A stretch of 64,000 nt of DNA from Legionella parisiensis (GTDB lineage Bacteria; Pseudomonadota; Gammaproteobacteria; Legionellales; Legionellaceae): assembly GCF_001467945.1 (NCBI RefSeq), contig NZ_LNYQ01000013.1, positions 324,184-388,183 on the forward strand, written 5' to 3'. Both the position numbers and the translations under genes were made by a program. Shown here piece after piece: positions 17,875-27,483 of the stretch (its first letter is position 1; each line of letters starts with the position of its first letter). The notes under the pieces are model-generated. The model searched no databases. It had not been told where the DNA came from and was given only the letters and a program-made list of their open reading frames with translations.

Positions 17875-18402
17875 TTATAACCGATGTTTAATTTGATCAT
17901 AGATAGAACCTTCTATTCCTACATGAAAAAAACCATCAAAAGTGTGCAAGGGTATTTCCATTACCTGTGCAAAAGTATGATAGATGGAATTGCTGTTGAT
18001 GGTGGCTGATAAAGGAATTGTAAATCCATAAGGGGGATAATTAAGATCCAAATCATTTATTGATTTAATCGCTTTTATTCCTTGCAGCCAGTGTTGGACA
18101 CAATCCTCTTTTAGATACACTGTGCGGTGGACATGAATAGGTAGTGCAAAAGTACCTTGTTGCAACCCATATTGATTGGCAAATTCAGTATCGTAGGCAA
18201 CGCAGTAAGCTTTTAAACTATGATCTTTGTTGTAACCAATTGGTACTATATTCCCGCTTTTTCTTGATGTAGCAAGGCCATGTAGTTGGGCGATGACGTG
18301 ATTGCTTTCAATCTCCCTTAAAATCCAAAAATCATGAGCAAAACGATTAAAAAAGGGGATTGGCAACTGAAACATGGCTGCTTGAATACAATATCTTCGC
18401 AT
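17875..18402 (-). CDS. Hypothetical protein
   Basis: A 175-residue protein beginning MRRYCIQAAMFQ; GGGAG 6 nt upstream supports this ATG over the TTG at 18420. It contains AQLHGLATSRKSGNIVPIGY in the middle and SATINSNSIYHTFAQVMEIP toward the end. These look like a conserved enzyme or toxin-like fold, but I do not recognise the family. No signal peptide or membrane segment is present. Confidence 0.6.
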   Translation of the reverse strand: MRRYCIQAAMFQLPIPFFNRFAHDFWILREIESNHVIAQLHGLATSRKSGNIVPIGYNKDHSLKAYCVAYDTEFANQYGLQQGTFALPIHVHRTVYLKEDCVQHWLQGIKAIKSINDLDLNYPPYGFTIPLSATINSNSIYHTFAQVMEIPLHTFDGFFHVGIEGSIYDQIKHRL

Positions 18403-18420
18403 AAGTATCTCCCAGTTCAA

Positions 18421-18698
18421 CGTGTCCCTATAATGTTTAGTAGCACTACTTTGTAGTGTAGTTCAATCTATTGATTAATTTGAAAATTCAGTCCGTTAAT
18501 TTGACGCAATGGACTATTTAGGGAGCCTTATCTATTTGTAATCAAAAAATTAATTGTTTGCTTTTTAATGGATTAAATAGGAATACTTTAATCATATCTT
18601 TGGCTTCACGACATGGGGTAGAGCAAACTGTAGCAAAGGATTTGAGGCCTATTCAGGTTGAGTACATGCCATTTCAATGGCAGCTGAATTAATAATGC
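18421..18698. other. Intergenic stretch with nothing recognisable
   Basis: AT-rich DNA between two minus-strand genes. It should hold the promoter of the 175-residue gene. I saw no convincing ORF or repeat in it. Confidence 0.5.
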
Positions 18699-18731
18699 AA
18701 AAAAAGCAGGGGAGCGATTTCCAAGCCTGCT
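18699..18731 (-). terminator. Rho-independent terminator of the 1128-residue gene
   Basis: On the minus strand AGCAGG (18731-18726) pairs with CCTGCT (18710-18705) and is followed directly by a run of T. It lies about 60 nt past the stop of the large repeat protein gene. Confidence 0.7.
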
Positions 18732-18789
18732 GCTTACGCACAAATGCTGTATCCTTTTTTCAAAAGAATCATTAAAAAATCAAACATTA

Positions 18790-21700
18790 TTAATCTAAAT
18801 CAAATGCTCCGACTAAATCAGTAGATACAGAAGGTACTTTTCGTTGTATTTTTACTTTAAAAAGCCCATGGCTCTTTAATGATGCCCCAACTTTAGGAGC
18901 ATGATTTATATCAGAGTCTTGAGCACTTTCTGTGCTTCCATTCATTGTTAAACCATTATCTATTATTGGGATGTCAACGATTTCTAAGCCAGATTCTGAA
19001 AGAGTATCTATTTCCAATATGTTATCTATTTTAGGCTCATGATTCGTTTCTGAACTATTATCCATTTCGGAGTCCATCATTTTCTGAGGGCTTTTTTTAA
19101 TGTTCAATTGTTTACTTAAATAATCAGCAAGTTCATTTTGGCCACTTGCAATCGCTTTATTACAAGCAATCCTTAGGGATTTTTTGTTGGGAGTGTTAAC
19201 GGGAAGTTCACATAAGTACCGAGCAACTTGGGGATTTTTTAGCTTCACTGCCAAGATTAACCCCTCACCAACATCTCTTTGATTGAATGCATCCATTTTA
19301 TTGGTGCATAAGTAAGCAACAATATCCAGTTTTCCATGTTCCACACCAAGAAGAAAAGAATGTTTTACAACCGATTTGCCTGGGGAATTCTGTTCCCAAC
19401 GACAGAGGGTACTAAATAGTTCCACTTGCCCATGCTTGACAGCCCAATACATTGCTTGATTGATAACATGTCGAGTTGGTTTGTTTTTAATTGCCATAGA
19501 GCAAAAAAACTCAACTAGAGCTACCTTTCCTGTTTTTACAGCAGTTATAAATCCTTGATTTACCAAAGATTGATTGGGTGGATAAATGGATGAGTTATAT
19601 AAATAGCTAATAATATCCTTGTGCCCATTAATGATTGCTTGTTCCAATGCTTTTTCAATAATTGCTTGCGGTAATTTTTCAGGTACATCGTGAAGGCATT
19701 GTACTATTGGTAAATGACCTAACTGACATGCCTTTACAAACGCTCGGTAGATCACGTTGGGCCGCGGGATATTGGTTGATAAAGTACAAAACCGTTGCAT
19801 CGCGTCTAGCTGCATGGTGGTTGCCGCATGAGTAAATGCCTTTTCAATAGTTAACAGAGAGGGATAATGTTTATCTGAGTCCGCAATAAATAAGGCAATG
19901 TCCCAAAACTCTAATTCGATTGCCGAATTAAATAATTTATTTATCACGGATTGAGCAGGCATCTTGTTAGAAAAATTGTGAAAATATTGAACAACATTGA
20001 GTTTATTATGTGTAATTGCCTGATGAAGAATTTGAATCACTTCATCAGTAGATGGTTTATAATCGTAGGTATCTAAAAGGTATTTTATAATTATAACCTG
20101 GCCGTGCTCTGCTGCTTGGAGTATAAGGGTTGCAATTTCTTCTTCACTCAATTGCACTTTATTATATTGGCAGAGCCTTTCTACAAATTCCCATTGATTT
20201 GCTGTTGCCGCTGTAATTATTGCTTTGTTAAAAGTTTCTGGCGCGATTTGCTCTTGCAAAAGGGAGAGTAATCCTAGATTGCCATGTTTTGCTGCCTGAA
20301 GGAATATTGTTTTTCCATCATATTCTTTTTCTACCCAATCGAGCCGATGTATGGGATAACTTTCCAGTTTTTCAATAATTTGTTCCCTAATCGATTCATT
20401 ATCGATGATCGCAAGAATTTCAATAAGAATACGTTCGTATTCGCTTACTCCATTTTCTGCTACTACAGGGGGCATAGATAATGATTCGATAAATGCATCC
20501 AGATCAAAAAATTCTCTATGAGAAAAAAAAGTAATTTCGGCAACCTTTGCCTGCAGAGCATATTTATTATTGAGATTGAATTTCTCTTGCGGTGAAATGA
20601 GATCAAATACAGCAAGTTTTCGAGTTGCATCAACCCAAATATCTTCGATAATATGATAGTGGTAGCGGCTGAATGGAAGTTCCTTTGATTGTTCCATGAT
20701 ACAATCATGGACTTGCTTTTTTATTTTTTCACTTTGTTGAGTAAGTATCCGATTACAATCTGGGTATTTCCTTAACTGACGCAACAATTTTTCATCTTCT
20801 AATAGAAGTGGATGATGCACAAGATTATCAATAATTGCTTGAAATACGAGTTGCGTCAACGGACTTTCTTTCTTTGGGAGCATCGAGAATAATGCCATTA
20901 ATTGAAAAATAATTTCTGGATCAGAGGTATGTCTCGCCGTGAGTTGATGGATAAATCCAGTAATGTTTTTTTCATTAATGTATTCAAAAAGCATCGGCTT
21001 ATAAGGCAATAGGTAAAATACAGCGCCTTCATTCTTGGATAGTAAGTATTGTGCCGTATGATCATCGATTAAAGCAGCGAAGATCTCTAGGACGTGAGGA
21101 GAGGATTCATGGGCAATATAATTAATAAGCCTGGGAATTTCATTGGTTACAATTTCTTGCTGGTTCAAGGTTTGTTTTAATGCTTCTAACCAGGTTAAAT
21201 TTTCATGCTCTACTGAAGTGATTACCGCTGCAGTCAGAAAGGTCGCACCAAAAAGTTCGTGTAAGGCTAAAAAGTTCGCTGTTGTTAATGAAAATTCTAA
21301 AGATTGCGGTTTCGGTGGGATGCTCTGGAGTTCTTTCTCGCTCAGAATTCCATTTAGTGCATAGTGCTGAAATCCTCGTTCATCGCTACCTGTTTTCTGG
21401 GCTGCTTCTACAAGTAGTTTGGCCTCTGGGAAGCGACTAAGCAACGAATATAAATGAAAAACTTCATTGTCTTCTGAGTGCAAGGTAAATAAGTGATACT
21501 TAAGGAAATCATGAAGTAAGTAGCTTTGAAGAATTTGCTTTATGCTGACATGACGCTGCAATAGCCAGAGTATTAATGCAGCAAACTGTTCTGTGTCACC
21601 AACCCACTCCCTACATAAGCCAATGATTCCAAGGGGATTTTTTTGATTGGATAACTGTTTGCTTAAATCACCTAAATGGTCTTCAACTCGTTTCAGTGCT

Positions 21701-22176
21701 TCATTACGTTTTTGCTCACATAACCCAAGCTCAACCTGTTTCTGAATTTCAGGATGGTTTTTAAATAATATTTCATTTTGTTGATAAAAAGAAAGAGTAT
21801 TTTCTCTGTCTTGATGCAATAAAGCGACAAATAATTCATTCAATTTGGCATTTTGATGGAAGTCTTCTTTTTGTGTTTTGGGCAGCAGATATTTTAAGGT
21901 GACTAAAAACAAAGAACACTGGTGATCCTCCGCGAATTGCAGGTTGCAAAACTCAAGATAATCCATAAATAGAATGTGTTTTTCTAACTTACTTTGGGCA
22001 TCACCTGGTTCAAGGCCGGTTAATTTGGCAACCCGTGCTTCACTTAGAAGCAAGCGATTTATTTTTTTTGCTTGAGATTGTTCCGATTTGAGGAGGTCTT
22101 GCGATAGAGGTTGATCGACAAGATGCAACGATTTTTCATCGTCTTGAAACCAGTTAAACAGGTCGCTAATGATCAT
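18790..22176 (-). CDS. Large ankyrin-like helical-repeat protein (possible effector)
   Basis: A 1128-residue soluble protein. The first 600 residues are helical without a clear domain. Residues about 610-1010 are built of ankyrin-like units of 30-35 residues, each with an AA..G...IV.YL core, such as ILQAAEHGQVIIIKYLLDTY, AMYWAVKHGQVELFSTLC and LLGVEHGKLDIVAYLC. The tail is acidic and Ser/Asn-rich (MDSEMDNSSETNHEPKIDN). There is no signal peptide. Ankyrin-type proteins are a hallmark of Legionella Dot/Icm substrates and mediate host protein contacts. The gene is monocistronic and has its own terminator. Confidence 0.75.
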   Translation of the reverse strand: MIISDLFNWFQDDEKSLHLVDQPLSQDLLKSEQSQAKKINRLLLSEARVAKLTGLEPGDAQSKLEKHILFMDYLEFCNLQFAEDHQCSLFLVTLKYLLPKTQKEDFHQNAKLNELFVALLHQDRENTLSFYQQNEILFKNHPEIQKQVELGLCEQKRNEALKRVEDHLGDLSKQLSNQKNPLGIIGLCREWVGDTEQFAALILWLLQRHVSIKQILQSYLLHDFLKYHLFTLHSEDNEVFHLYSLLSRFPEAKLLVEAAQKTGSDERGFQHYALNGILSEKELQSIPPKPQSLEFSLTTANFLALHELFGATFLTAAVITSVEHENLTWLEALKQTLNQQEIVTNEIPRLINYIAHESSPHVLEIFAALIDDHTAQYLLSKNEGAVFYLLPYKPMLFEYINEKNITGFIHQLTARHTSDPEIIFQLMALFSMLPKKESPLTQLVFQAIIDNLVHHPLLLEDEKLLRQLRKYPDCNRILTQQSEKIKKQVHDCIMEQSKELPFSRYHYHIIEDIWVDATRKLAVFDLISPQEKFNLNNKYALQAKVAEITFFSHREFFDLDAFIESLSMPPVVAENGVSEYERILIEILAIIDNESIREQIIEKLESYPIHRLDWVEKEYDGKTIFLQAAKHGNLGLLSLLQEQIAPETFNKAIITAATANQWEFVERLCQYNKVQLSEEEIATLILQAAEHGQVIIIKYLLDTYDYKPSTDEVIQILHQAITHNKLNVVQYFHNFSNKMPAQSVINKLFNSAIELEFWDIALFIADSDKHYPSLLTIEKAFTHAATTMQLDAMQRFCTLSTNIPRPNVIYRAFVKACQLGHLPIVQCLHDVPEKLPQAIIEKALEQAIINGHKDIISYLYNSSIYPPNQSLVNQGFITAVKTGKVALVEFFCSMAIKNKPTRHVINQAMYWAVKHGQVELFSTLCRWEQNSPGKSVVKHSFLLGVEHGKLDIVAYLCTNKMDAFNQRDVGEGLILAVKLKNPQVARYLCELPVNTPNKKSLRIACNKAIASGQNELADYLSKQLNIKKSPQKMMDSEMDNSSETNHEPKIDNILEIDTLSESGLEIVDIPIIDNGLTMNGSTESAQDSDINHAPKVGASLKSHGLFKVKIQRKVPSVSTDLVGAFDLD

Positions 22177-22293
22177 CTTTTGTTCCGACAGGATAACATA
22201 AAGATAAGATGTACCACAAATAATCTTGAGTCAAGATATTATTTATACTTTCAGAATTCAATTTGATCTTAGTGATGTTTAAATGAGGTCTTT

Positions 22294-22422
22294 ATGAAAA
22301 AAAACAGTAACGGGTTAAAAATAAAGCAAATAAAATGGAGGCATGATACGAAGGAATTAAATATGAGGAGTAGCCTTATCAATGAACAGGGAGTGCTTGC
22401 TTCAAAAAAAACGATTTCATGA
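22294..22422 (+). CDS. Possible 42-residue small protein
   Basis: An ATG frame of 42 codons with a good ribosome site (GAGG, 5-6 nt spacing). The product begins MKKNSNGLKIKQIKWRHD and is basic and soluble. It lies between the large repeat gene and the second sRNA. No family is recognised. It may be a real microprotein or a remnant. Confidence 0.35.
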   Translation: MKKNSNGLKIKQIKWRHDTKELNMRSSLINEQGVLASKKTIS

Positions 22423-22508
22423 TCGATTAAGAAGATGTTCCTAGCGATAATGTGTATTTAGTTATTCGATTACACCTATAAAATGATTCGAAGATGAACC
22501 AATGAATT

Positions 22509-22640
22509 AAGTCTGATTAACGGGTGCATAATCAGACTTGTGAGCAGACTAACACGAGGAGGTTAACCACATCCATGTGGTATAGCGTCTTCCATGATGC
22601 TGTAAACTTCCTTTTAAGACATCCATTGTCATTCCTCGTT
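22509..22640 (-). ncRNA. CsrA-titrating small RNA of the RsmY/RsmZ type, copy 2
   Basis: On the minus strand all five GGA motifs of copy 1 are kept, including the CCACAT-GG-ATGTGG hairpin and the GACA-ATGGA-TGTC hairpin. The enclosing stem ACGAGGA/TCCTCGT (22633-22639 with 22554-22560) is also kept. The -10 hexamer TATGCT (22647-22652) puts the start near 22640. A perfect 11-bp hairpin (22509-22519 with 22529-22539) is a likely 3' end, giving about 130 nt. The third hairpin has a changed base (GCATC/GACGC) that leaves one mismatch. The role is as for copy 1: sequestering CsrA when LetA is active. Confidence 0.8.
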
Positions 22641-22695
22641 TTGTTAAGCATAACAAAATGCTCTATATTATCATCGCCTTTTTATCTCATATTCG

Positions 22696-22713
22696 TGTAA
22701 GAAATCTCTCAAA
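22696..22713 (-). promoter_or_regulatory. GacA/LetA-type activator box for sRNA copy 2
   Basis: The sequence TGTAAG-N6-CTCAAA has two mismatches to TGTAAG-N6-CTTACA. It lies 44 nt from the -10 hexamer, the same distance as at copy 1. The DNA between the box and -10 is otherwise different in the two loci, so the shared spacing argues for function. Confidence 0.72.
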
Positions 22714-22945
22714 CTTGCGATAGACAAGTAATGGAACAAACTTCTCTAATCGATGCAGCATAATTTTTATATGAGATAAAATTTTTTAAGGCAAAGAGTT
22801 ATATCAGAATTGGCATGGTTATACTTGAAACAATATTTCTAAAGCGCCATGATATCTAGGCAGCTTACCTACTGATAGGAAAAGATGTAACTCAACCTTG
22901 GTTGAGCGTCGCTACATTGCTGTGAATAAGAGAAGGATTCTTGTT

Positions 22946-24301
22946 ATGAAATTACCCAACATAAGAATTTTCCATGCCATATTATTTGTATTTGGTTTGA
23001 ATGGCGTAGTTCTTGCACACACTCATAAAAGTCACTGTCTCATGGTTGTAACGAACCAAAATGAAGGCGGCAGCAAAACAGCAAATAATGGTTATACGAC
23101 ACCCCAAGCGTTCTGGAATTTATATTATGATTTTACTGGAAATGGAGATGCGCAGTACCCTAAGGGCAAAATTAATATTTCTCAAACTTTATTCCAGTCA
23201 GAACTGAAAAAAAATAGTAATTTAACACAACAAGATAATGGTTCATTAATTCTATTTATTAATTCAACATTATATATTTATAACAGCGAGCATCAGTTAG
23301 AACTGGAACAATTGATGCGTACTGCCCCGAACTCCGGCTTCATAGAAATGACTGCCGTATCACATATTGGTCCTGCACTAATGTATCTTGCAAAAATAAA
23401 GGAAAATAGCGACAGCAATTGGAAGTCGCAAATGGAAATCTTACTCAAAGATGTTAAAGCAGTAAAAGAAATAAATGCGCAAACAGAAAATAACTGGTTG
23501 GAGCACGTGAATGCACCTGCTTGGAAACCTCATTTAACTTTAATTCATAATATGATTGATTATGCTTGTTCCATGGCAGGTAATTATATGAGTGAGGTTC
23601 TTCGCGGGAAACAAACATTTGATATGACCTCATTACAAAATAATTTCCTTGATGGGAATAACACATACCCAATACCTTATAATAATGTAATGGTTGGCAC
23701 TTTTATGTTAACCGCCTTACAAAGTATGGATGAGCTTCATCGTAAAATAGCACAATTAAATATTGATTGGCCGAATGCAAAAGTAATCATTCGCTTTGTT
23801 GCTGGATCAAATGTTTCGGCGGGTGTGACTAAAGACAGTAATTGGTTGGTTTCTTTTGTTGAGGCACTTTCCAATAATACCTTACCATCCGATAGAGTTT
23901 ATATAGCTCCTTATGCAGCGGTTAAATCTTCCTTAGGTGAAAAACAATTACCTCGCGCTGATTATGACTATTACAATAATATATGGGCATCGAGGCACAA
24001 TCGCACAATTATCGCTAATAACGTCTTTACCAATATTCCCAGTATCTTTTTACCTGCTCGTCCCGCCATACCTGGTGATTATACTTATTCAAAACAACCG
24101 GAGATTAACGATTTTTTAATGCGCCTAAAATTTTCATTAGCTGAACCAACACAAATGCTGTCCAATACAGTTGGTTTTTGGATGGCTGGGGAGCTGGCTG
24201 CAAAGAGTTGGGATTACAATAAAATAAGCATTCCTGGCATTACTACTGGATTTCCGCAGGGCACATCTGCTTATCCCCAGGATAATCCAAGGATTCAATA
24301 G
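22946..24301 (+). CDS. Secreted protein of unknown function
   Basis: A 451-residue protein starting MKLPNIRIFHAILFVFG with a Sec signal peptide (cleavage after VVLA). AAGGA precedes the ATG by 9 nt, which is why I prefer it over the TTG at 22898. The mature protein has CLMVVTNQNEGGSK near the start and NAKVIIRFVAGSNVSAGV and DYDYYNNIWASRHN later. The family is not recognised. The stop codon overlaps the GTG of the EAR-propeller gene by one base (TAGTG), so the two are co-translated and probably act together outside the cytoplasm. Confidence 0.75.
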   Translation: MKLPNIRIFHAILFVFGLNGVVLAHTHKSHCLMVVTNQNEGGSKTANNGYTTPQAFWNLYYDFTGNGDAQYPKGKINISQTLFQSELKKNSNLTQQDNGSLILFINSTLYIYNSEHQLELEQLMRTAPNSGFIEMTAVSHIGPALMYLAKIKENSDSNWKSQMEILLKDVKAVKEINAQTENNWLEHVNAPAWKPHLTLIHNMIDYACSMAGNYMSEVLRGKQTFDMTSLQNNFLDGNNTYPIPYNNVMVGTFMLTALQSMDELHRKIAQLNIDWPNAKVIIRFVAGSNVSAGVTKDSNWLVSFVEALSNNTLPSDRVYIAPYAAVKSSLGEKQLPRADYDYYNNIWASRHNRTIIANNVFTNIPSIFLPARPAIPGDYTYSKQPEINDFLMRLKFSLAEPTQMLSNTVGFWMAGELAAKSWDYNKISIPGITTGFPQGTSAYPQDNPRIQ

Positions 24302-25464
24302 TGATTAAAAAATTACTGATAAGTATGACCTTTTTTTTAGTATTTCCAGTTTGGGTACAAGCAAAAGAGGTAATGCTTTCCCCATATCAATACTTAAAAA
24401 CATCTGGCGCAAGAGATATGACGCCGTTTACGATTGATGGTTCTCAATATATCGCTGTGCCGCAATTAGCGCAGGATGTGCCTAATACTCCGGCAAATAT
24501 GAATGGTGGTAATGCCGATATCGATGTGCTCATTTATAAGTGGATTGATCACAAGTTGATGCTGCATCAAAAAATCCCAGGACATGGTAATGAAGGGACT
24601 GCTTTTTTTAAAATCGCAAATCAAGCTTATCTTGCTACATCTTCAATACATTCAGGTACCAAAGCGCCATATAATTTGAATACCTATGCAAAATTATATC
24701 GCTGGGATGGCCACTATTTTTATCCAATTCAACAATTTTTTACTTATGCATCTAAAAGTGCTTATGCTTTTTCAATTGAAAAACGGCACTTCTTGGCATT
24801 TGCCAATGGAGTCGTTTTACCTGACAGTAAAATAACAAACAATACTGATTCAATGATTTATGAATGGAATGGGAAAAAATTTATTCCTTTTCAAACTTTT
24901 CCTACAAAGTGGGGTTATGGATGGGATTTTTTTTCGCTAGATGGTTCTTATTATCTAGCACTCACGGATCATGTGAATGCTTCAACTATTTATCGTTGGA
25001 ATGGAACGAAATTTATTTTATTCCAAAGCGTTCCAAAGGGCGGTGGACGAGCATTTACTCATTTTACTATAGATGGAAAATTTTACTTGGCATACGCTAA
25101 TCTTCTGAATTCGTCAATTATTTATCAGTGGGATGGTAAGCAATTTAAAGAGTTTCAAGTGTTAGAGGGTTTAGGAGGTCGAAATTTTGTATTCTTCTCG
25201 AATCATGGCAAACATTATTTATTTCGGATTAACTTTATTACGGGCTCTAGAACGACTCCGAGAACGAAATTATTATCCCAGTTGTATCAATGGAAAGATG
25301 GTAAATTTCAGGTACTACAAAGCATCACAACACATGGGGGAGTTAATGCTGCGGTTTTTACGGTTAATAGCCAGCATTACTTAGCTGTGGCTAATAGCTT
25401 AAGTGAGCAGTTACGATTTCGTACTGATAGTGTGATCTATAAAATAAACTTTGTTGACTCATAG
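24301..25464 (+). CDS. Secreted seven-repeat EAR/EPTP beta-propeller protein
   Basis: A 387-residue protein with a signal peptide (MIKKLLISMTFFLVFPVWVQA). The mature part has seven units of about 45-50 residues, each ending in a strand like FTIDGKFYLAYANLL or FSLDGSYYLALTDH and followed by IYRWNGTKFILFQSV. This is the EAR (epitempin/EPTP) repeat, which folds as a seven-bladed beta-propeller in eukaryotic LGI proteins and VLGR1. In those proteins it binds surface receptors. A receptor-binding or adhesive role is inferred. The GTG start overlaps the previous stop. Confidence 0.75.
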   Translation: MIKKLLISMTFFLVFPVWVQAKEVMLSPYQYLKTSGARDMTPFTIDGSQYIAVPQLAQDVPNTPANMNGGNADIDVLIYKWIDHKLMLHQKIPGHGNEGTAFFKIANQAYLATSSIHSGTKAPYNLNTYAKLYRWDGHYFYPIQQFFTYASKSAYAFSIEKRHFLAFANGVVLPDSKITNNTDSMIYEWNGKKFIPFQTFPTKWGYGWDFFSLDGSYYLALTDHVNASTIYRWNGTKFILFQSVPKGGGRAFTHFTIDGKFYLAYANLLNSSIIYQWDGKQFKEFQVLEGLGGRNFVFFSNHGKHYLFRINFITGSRTTPRTKLLSQLYQWKDGKFQVLQSITTHGGVNAAVFTVNSQHYLAVANSLSEQLRFRTDSVIYKINFVDS

Positions 25465-25467
25465 AAG

Positions 25468-26430
25468 TCACAGGAAGGGCCTTAAGTTTTTTTGCATTTC
25501 TTTTAGTTCAGTTTGATCGAGAGGGAAATGAATTGTCCAAGGTTTTATTGGCAAGGGTATGGTATCTGTGCAGTAAGTTTTTAATGTTTTAGCTGAAATA
25601 TCAATGTCAAATTCCTCTACAAGTACTTGGTGACCCTCTTCAAAGCTGGCCAAAACTTTTTCGGTGTATTCTGTACCCTCACTCGCTGAATATTTTAACT
25701 GTTTTGATTGAGCATCCCAAACCAATGATTTTCGGCCATGCTCGGTAACTATTCCAATAACTGTTTTTGCATCGCGTATCACAAGAATTTCCGGATGCCG
25801 TTCCAGTTTGAGTAAATTCATTGCTGCTTTTTCCTGACTTATTGGAGTCAAATCGGTCTGCATTAAGAGAAACCATCCTTTTCTTGTTTTTTTCTCAAGA
25901 ACATGGATTGTATCAATAGGATAAAACTTAAATTCATCTTCGTTTTGAGGAATTGACTCATTTTTTCCCGTAATGAGTATCGGGAGGCGCGGAGCGGAGG
26001 ATCCTAATCCGGGATCCAGGAGAAACTTTTGATCATCAATTTGAACTGTTAATATGAGATGAGTTGGGGGCATTTTAAGTACTTCAGATGCATTAGGTTT
26101 CGCTCCTAGAAGCACTCGCGCAGCACAGAATGAAACGGTATACCCCAGTTGTGATAATGCATCGGATAATAAACTAGCCGTTTGAAAGCAATATCCGCCA
26201 TCTTGGGAAGAAAGTAACTCTTTATAACTAAAAAAAGACAAAGAATCTCTTTGGATAAGATGCTGTTTGGAAATTTTTCGTAACTCAAAATTTGAATATG
26301 GGAAAGTTCGGATATGAGCAGAATAGATTTTTCTTAAAAAATCAATTTTATCTTCACGTGAGGCATCAGTTAGTGAAGGAACAATAATTTTTATTTTTTT
26401 AAGGTAATCTTCTAAATTTATTTTTCCCAT
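25468..26430 (-). CDS. Arylamine N-acetyltransferase family protein
   Basis: A 320-residue NAT-family enzyme with the complete Cys-His-Asp triad: Cys81 in DGGYCFQTASLL, His124 in PPTHLILTV and Asp139 in FLLDPGLG. The family moves an acetyl group from acetyl-CoA to aromatic amines and hydrazines via the Cys. The protein is longer than the usual 275-280 residues, mainly at the C terminus. It is convergent with the EAR-propeller gene, separated by 3 bases. Confidence 0.82.
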   Translation of the reverse strand: MGKINLEDYLKKIKIIVPSLTDASREDKIDFLRKIYSAHIRTFPYSNFELRKISKQHLIQRDSLSFFSYKELLSSQDGGYCFQTASLLSDALSQLGYTVSFCAARVLLGAKPNASEVLKMPPTHLILTVQIDDQKFLLDPGLGSSAPRLPILITGKNESIPQNEDEFKFYPIDTIHVLEKKTRKGWFLLMQTDLTPISQEKAAMNLLKLERHPEILVIRDAKTVIGIVTEHGRKSLVWDAQSKQLKYSASEGTEYTEKVLASFEEGHQVLVEEFDIDISAKTLKTYCTDTIPLPIKPWTIHFPLDQTELKEMQKNLRPFL

Positions 26431-26775
26431 GATTAAAATGCTAAATAGAGTCTCAATTAATATAAAGTACTTAATATTTTTATTTAATTCCAGGGAATTC
26501 TTAAAAGATAGATAGGAAAATCCATCGTTCGTCTGGTGTTTGATCTATGGATGGAGGGCGGCGACTTATTATTATTTTTTATTTCCAGGCTCCGTGGACA
26601 AGTCACCGGAGTTAGTGCAGCTAAAGTATTTCTTTAGTAATGATTCGATCTATATTTTTCCTCATTTCCCGCCAACGAAGAAAAGAATTTAATTTTTTTC
26701 TTTTAAAGTTTATTTTGTTAATCAATCCTTAAGCTTCTCTGTTTTACACTGATAAAAAGTCGAAAGGAGATTACC
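26431..26775. other. Intergenic region, promoters only
   Basis: AT-rich DNA between divergent genes. It must hold the promoters of the NAT gene and the small HTH gene. A T-rich tract precedes the latter. I saw no ORF or repeat worth calling. Confidence 0.5.
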
Positions 26776-27015
26776 ATGTCAAACAAAAAACTAACTGAAC
26801 GTTTAAATCAGGAGCTCGATGAGCTTGGTGTTCCTGCCTTAATGACCGAACGTGTACAGGTGTGCTCTAAATTATTCCAATTACCTAAATTTAAAATTGA
26901 AGCGCTGTTATATGGTGTGGCTTTGGATTCTAATTCCATGCAAAAAATAGCTAATGAGCTTGAGGTAAGTATGGATTGGTTGTATGGCGATGACAAAGGA
27001 AAAACAACTCACTAG
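26776..27015 (+). CDS. Small helix-turn-helix (XRE-like) protein
   Basis: A 79-residue protein made only of short helices. It resembles the DNA-binding part of lambda/XRE repressors: LNQELDELG, a helix pair around QVCSKLFQLPKFKIEALLYG, then MQKIANELEVSMDWLYGDD, the ending typical of such domains. It could be a single-domain regulator. AAAGGAG lies 7 nt before the ATG. A terminator hairpin follows directly, so it is monocistronic. Confidence 0.65.
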   Translation: MSNKKLTERLNQELDELGVPALMTERVQVCSKLFQLPKFKIEALLYGVALDSNSMQKIANELEVSMDWLYGDDKGKTTH

Positions 27016-27027
27016 GATAAATAGAGA

Positions 27028-27072
27028 GTAGCCTGAGTGCAAACAAAGCGTTGCGACTCGGGTTATTCTTTA
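27028..27072 (+). terminator. Terminator-like hairpin after the HTH gene
   Basis: AGCCTGAGTGCAA pairs imperfectly with TTGCGACTCGGGTT and is followed by ATTCTTTAT. The left arm belongs to the GTAGCCTG repeat family. Confidence 0.5.
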
Positions 27073-27483
27073 TCACTGTGTTAATAACTCATCGCGACTG
27101 AGGTTTGAGTCACAGCGATTCATCATGTAATATTTCCCACAAATTTGCTGCAATGATATGCTGCTGAAGGCGCATGTTTTGCTTGCATTTGGTTCTAAAA
27201 ATTTCATTGAACTGAGTCAGTTTGCCTCAGAGTTGTAGCGATAACTATAAAGGACTGTGATCGCAATGTATTTATTAGTTTCGAAGAAATGATGGCTGCG
27301 TAATTTAACGTATTTTTGATTAATCACTAAATACAGCCACCTACACATTGAAGTTGAAAAAAAACCAGTTAAAATAATAACTTGCTTCTGGAAAACCTTA
27401 ATTGAAAAATGCGCGGTATTTTCAGTAGTTGAAATTGACTCACAATTAAAGCTTTAATTGACTTTTTAAAAGGATTTTAAAAA
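27073..27483. other. Intergenic region of about 410 bp
   Basis: AT-rich DNA with no ORF, tRNA or clear repeat seen. The last 60 bases should hold the promoter and ribosome site (AAAGGA) of the next gene. Confidence 0.5.

Noticed and set aside
22555..22640. Reading the sRNA element as a plus-strand structured RNA or an integron attC-like site
   Set aside because: The plus strand also folds into the same hairpins and even fits one G-U pair better, but only the minus strand has GGA loops, a -10 hexamer and a GacA box upstream.
22891..22906. 7-bp hairpin CTCAACC/GGTTGAG before the secreted pair
   Set aside because: It is short, 40 bases upstream of the chosen ATG and has no known regulatory counterpart, so no function is claimed.
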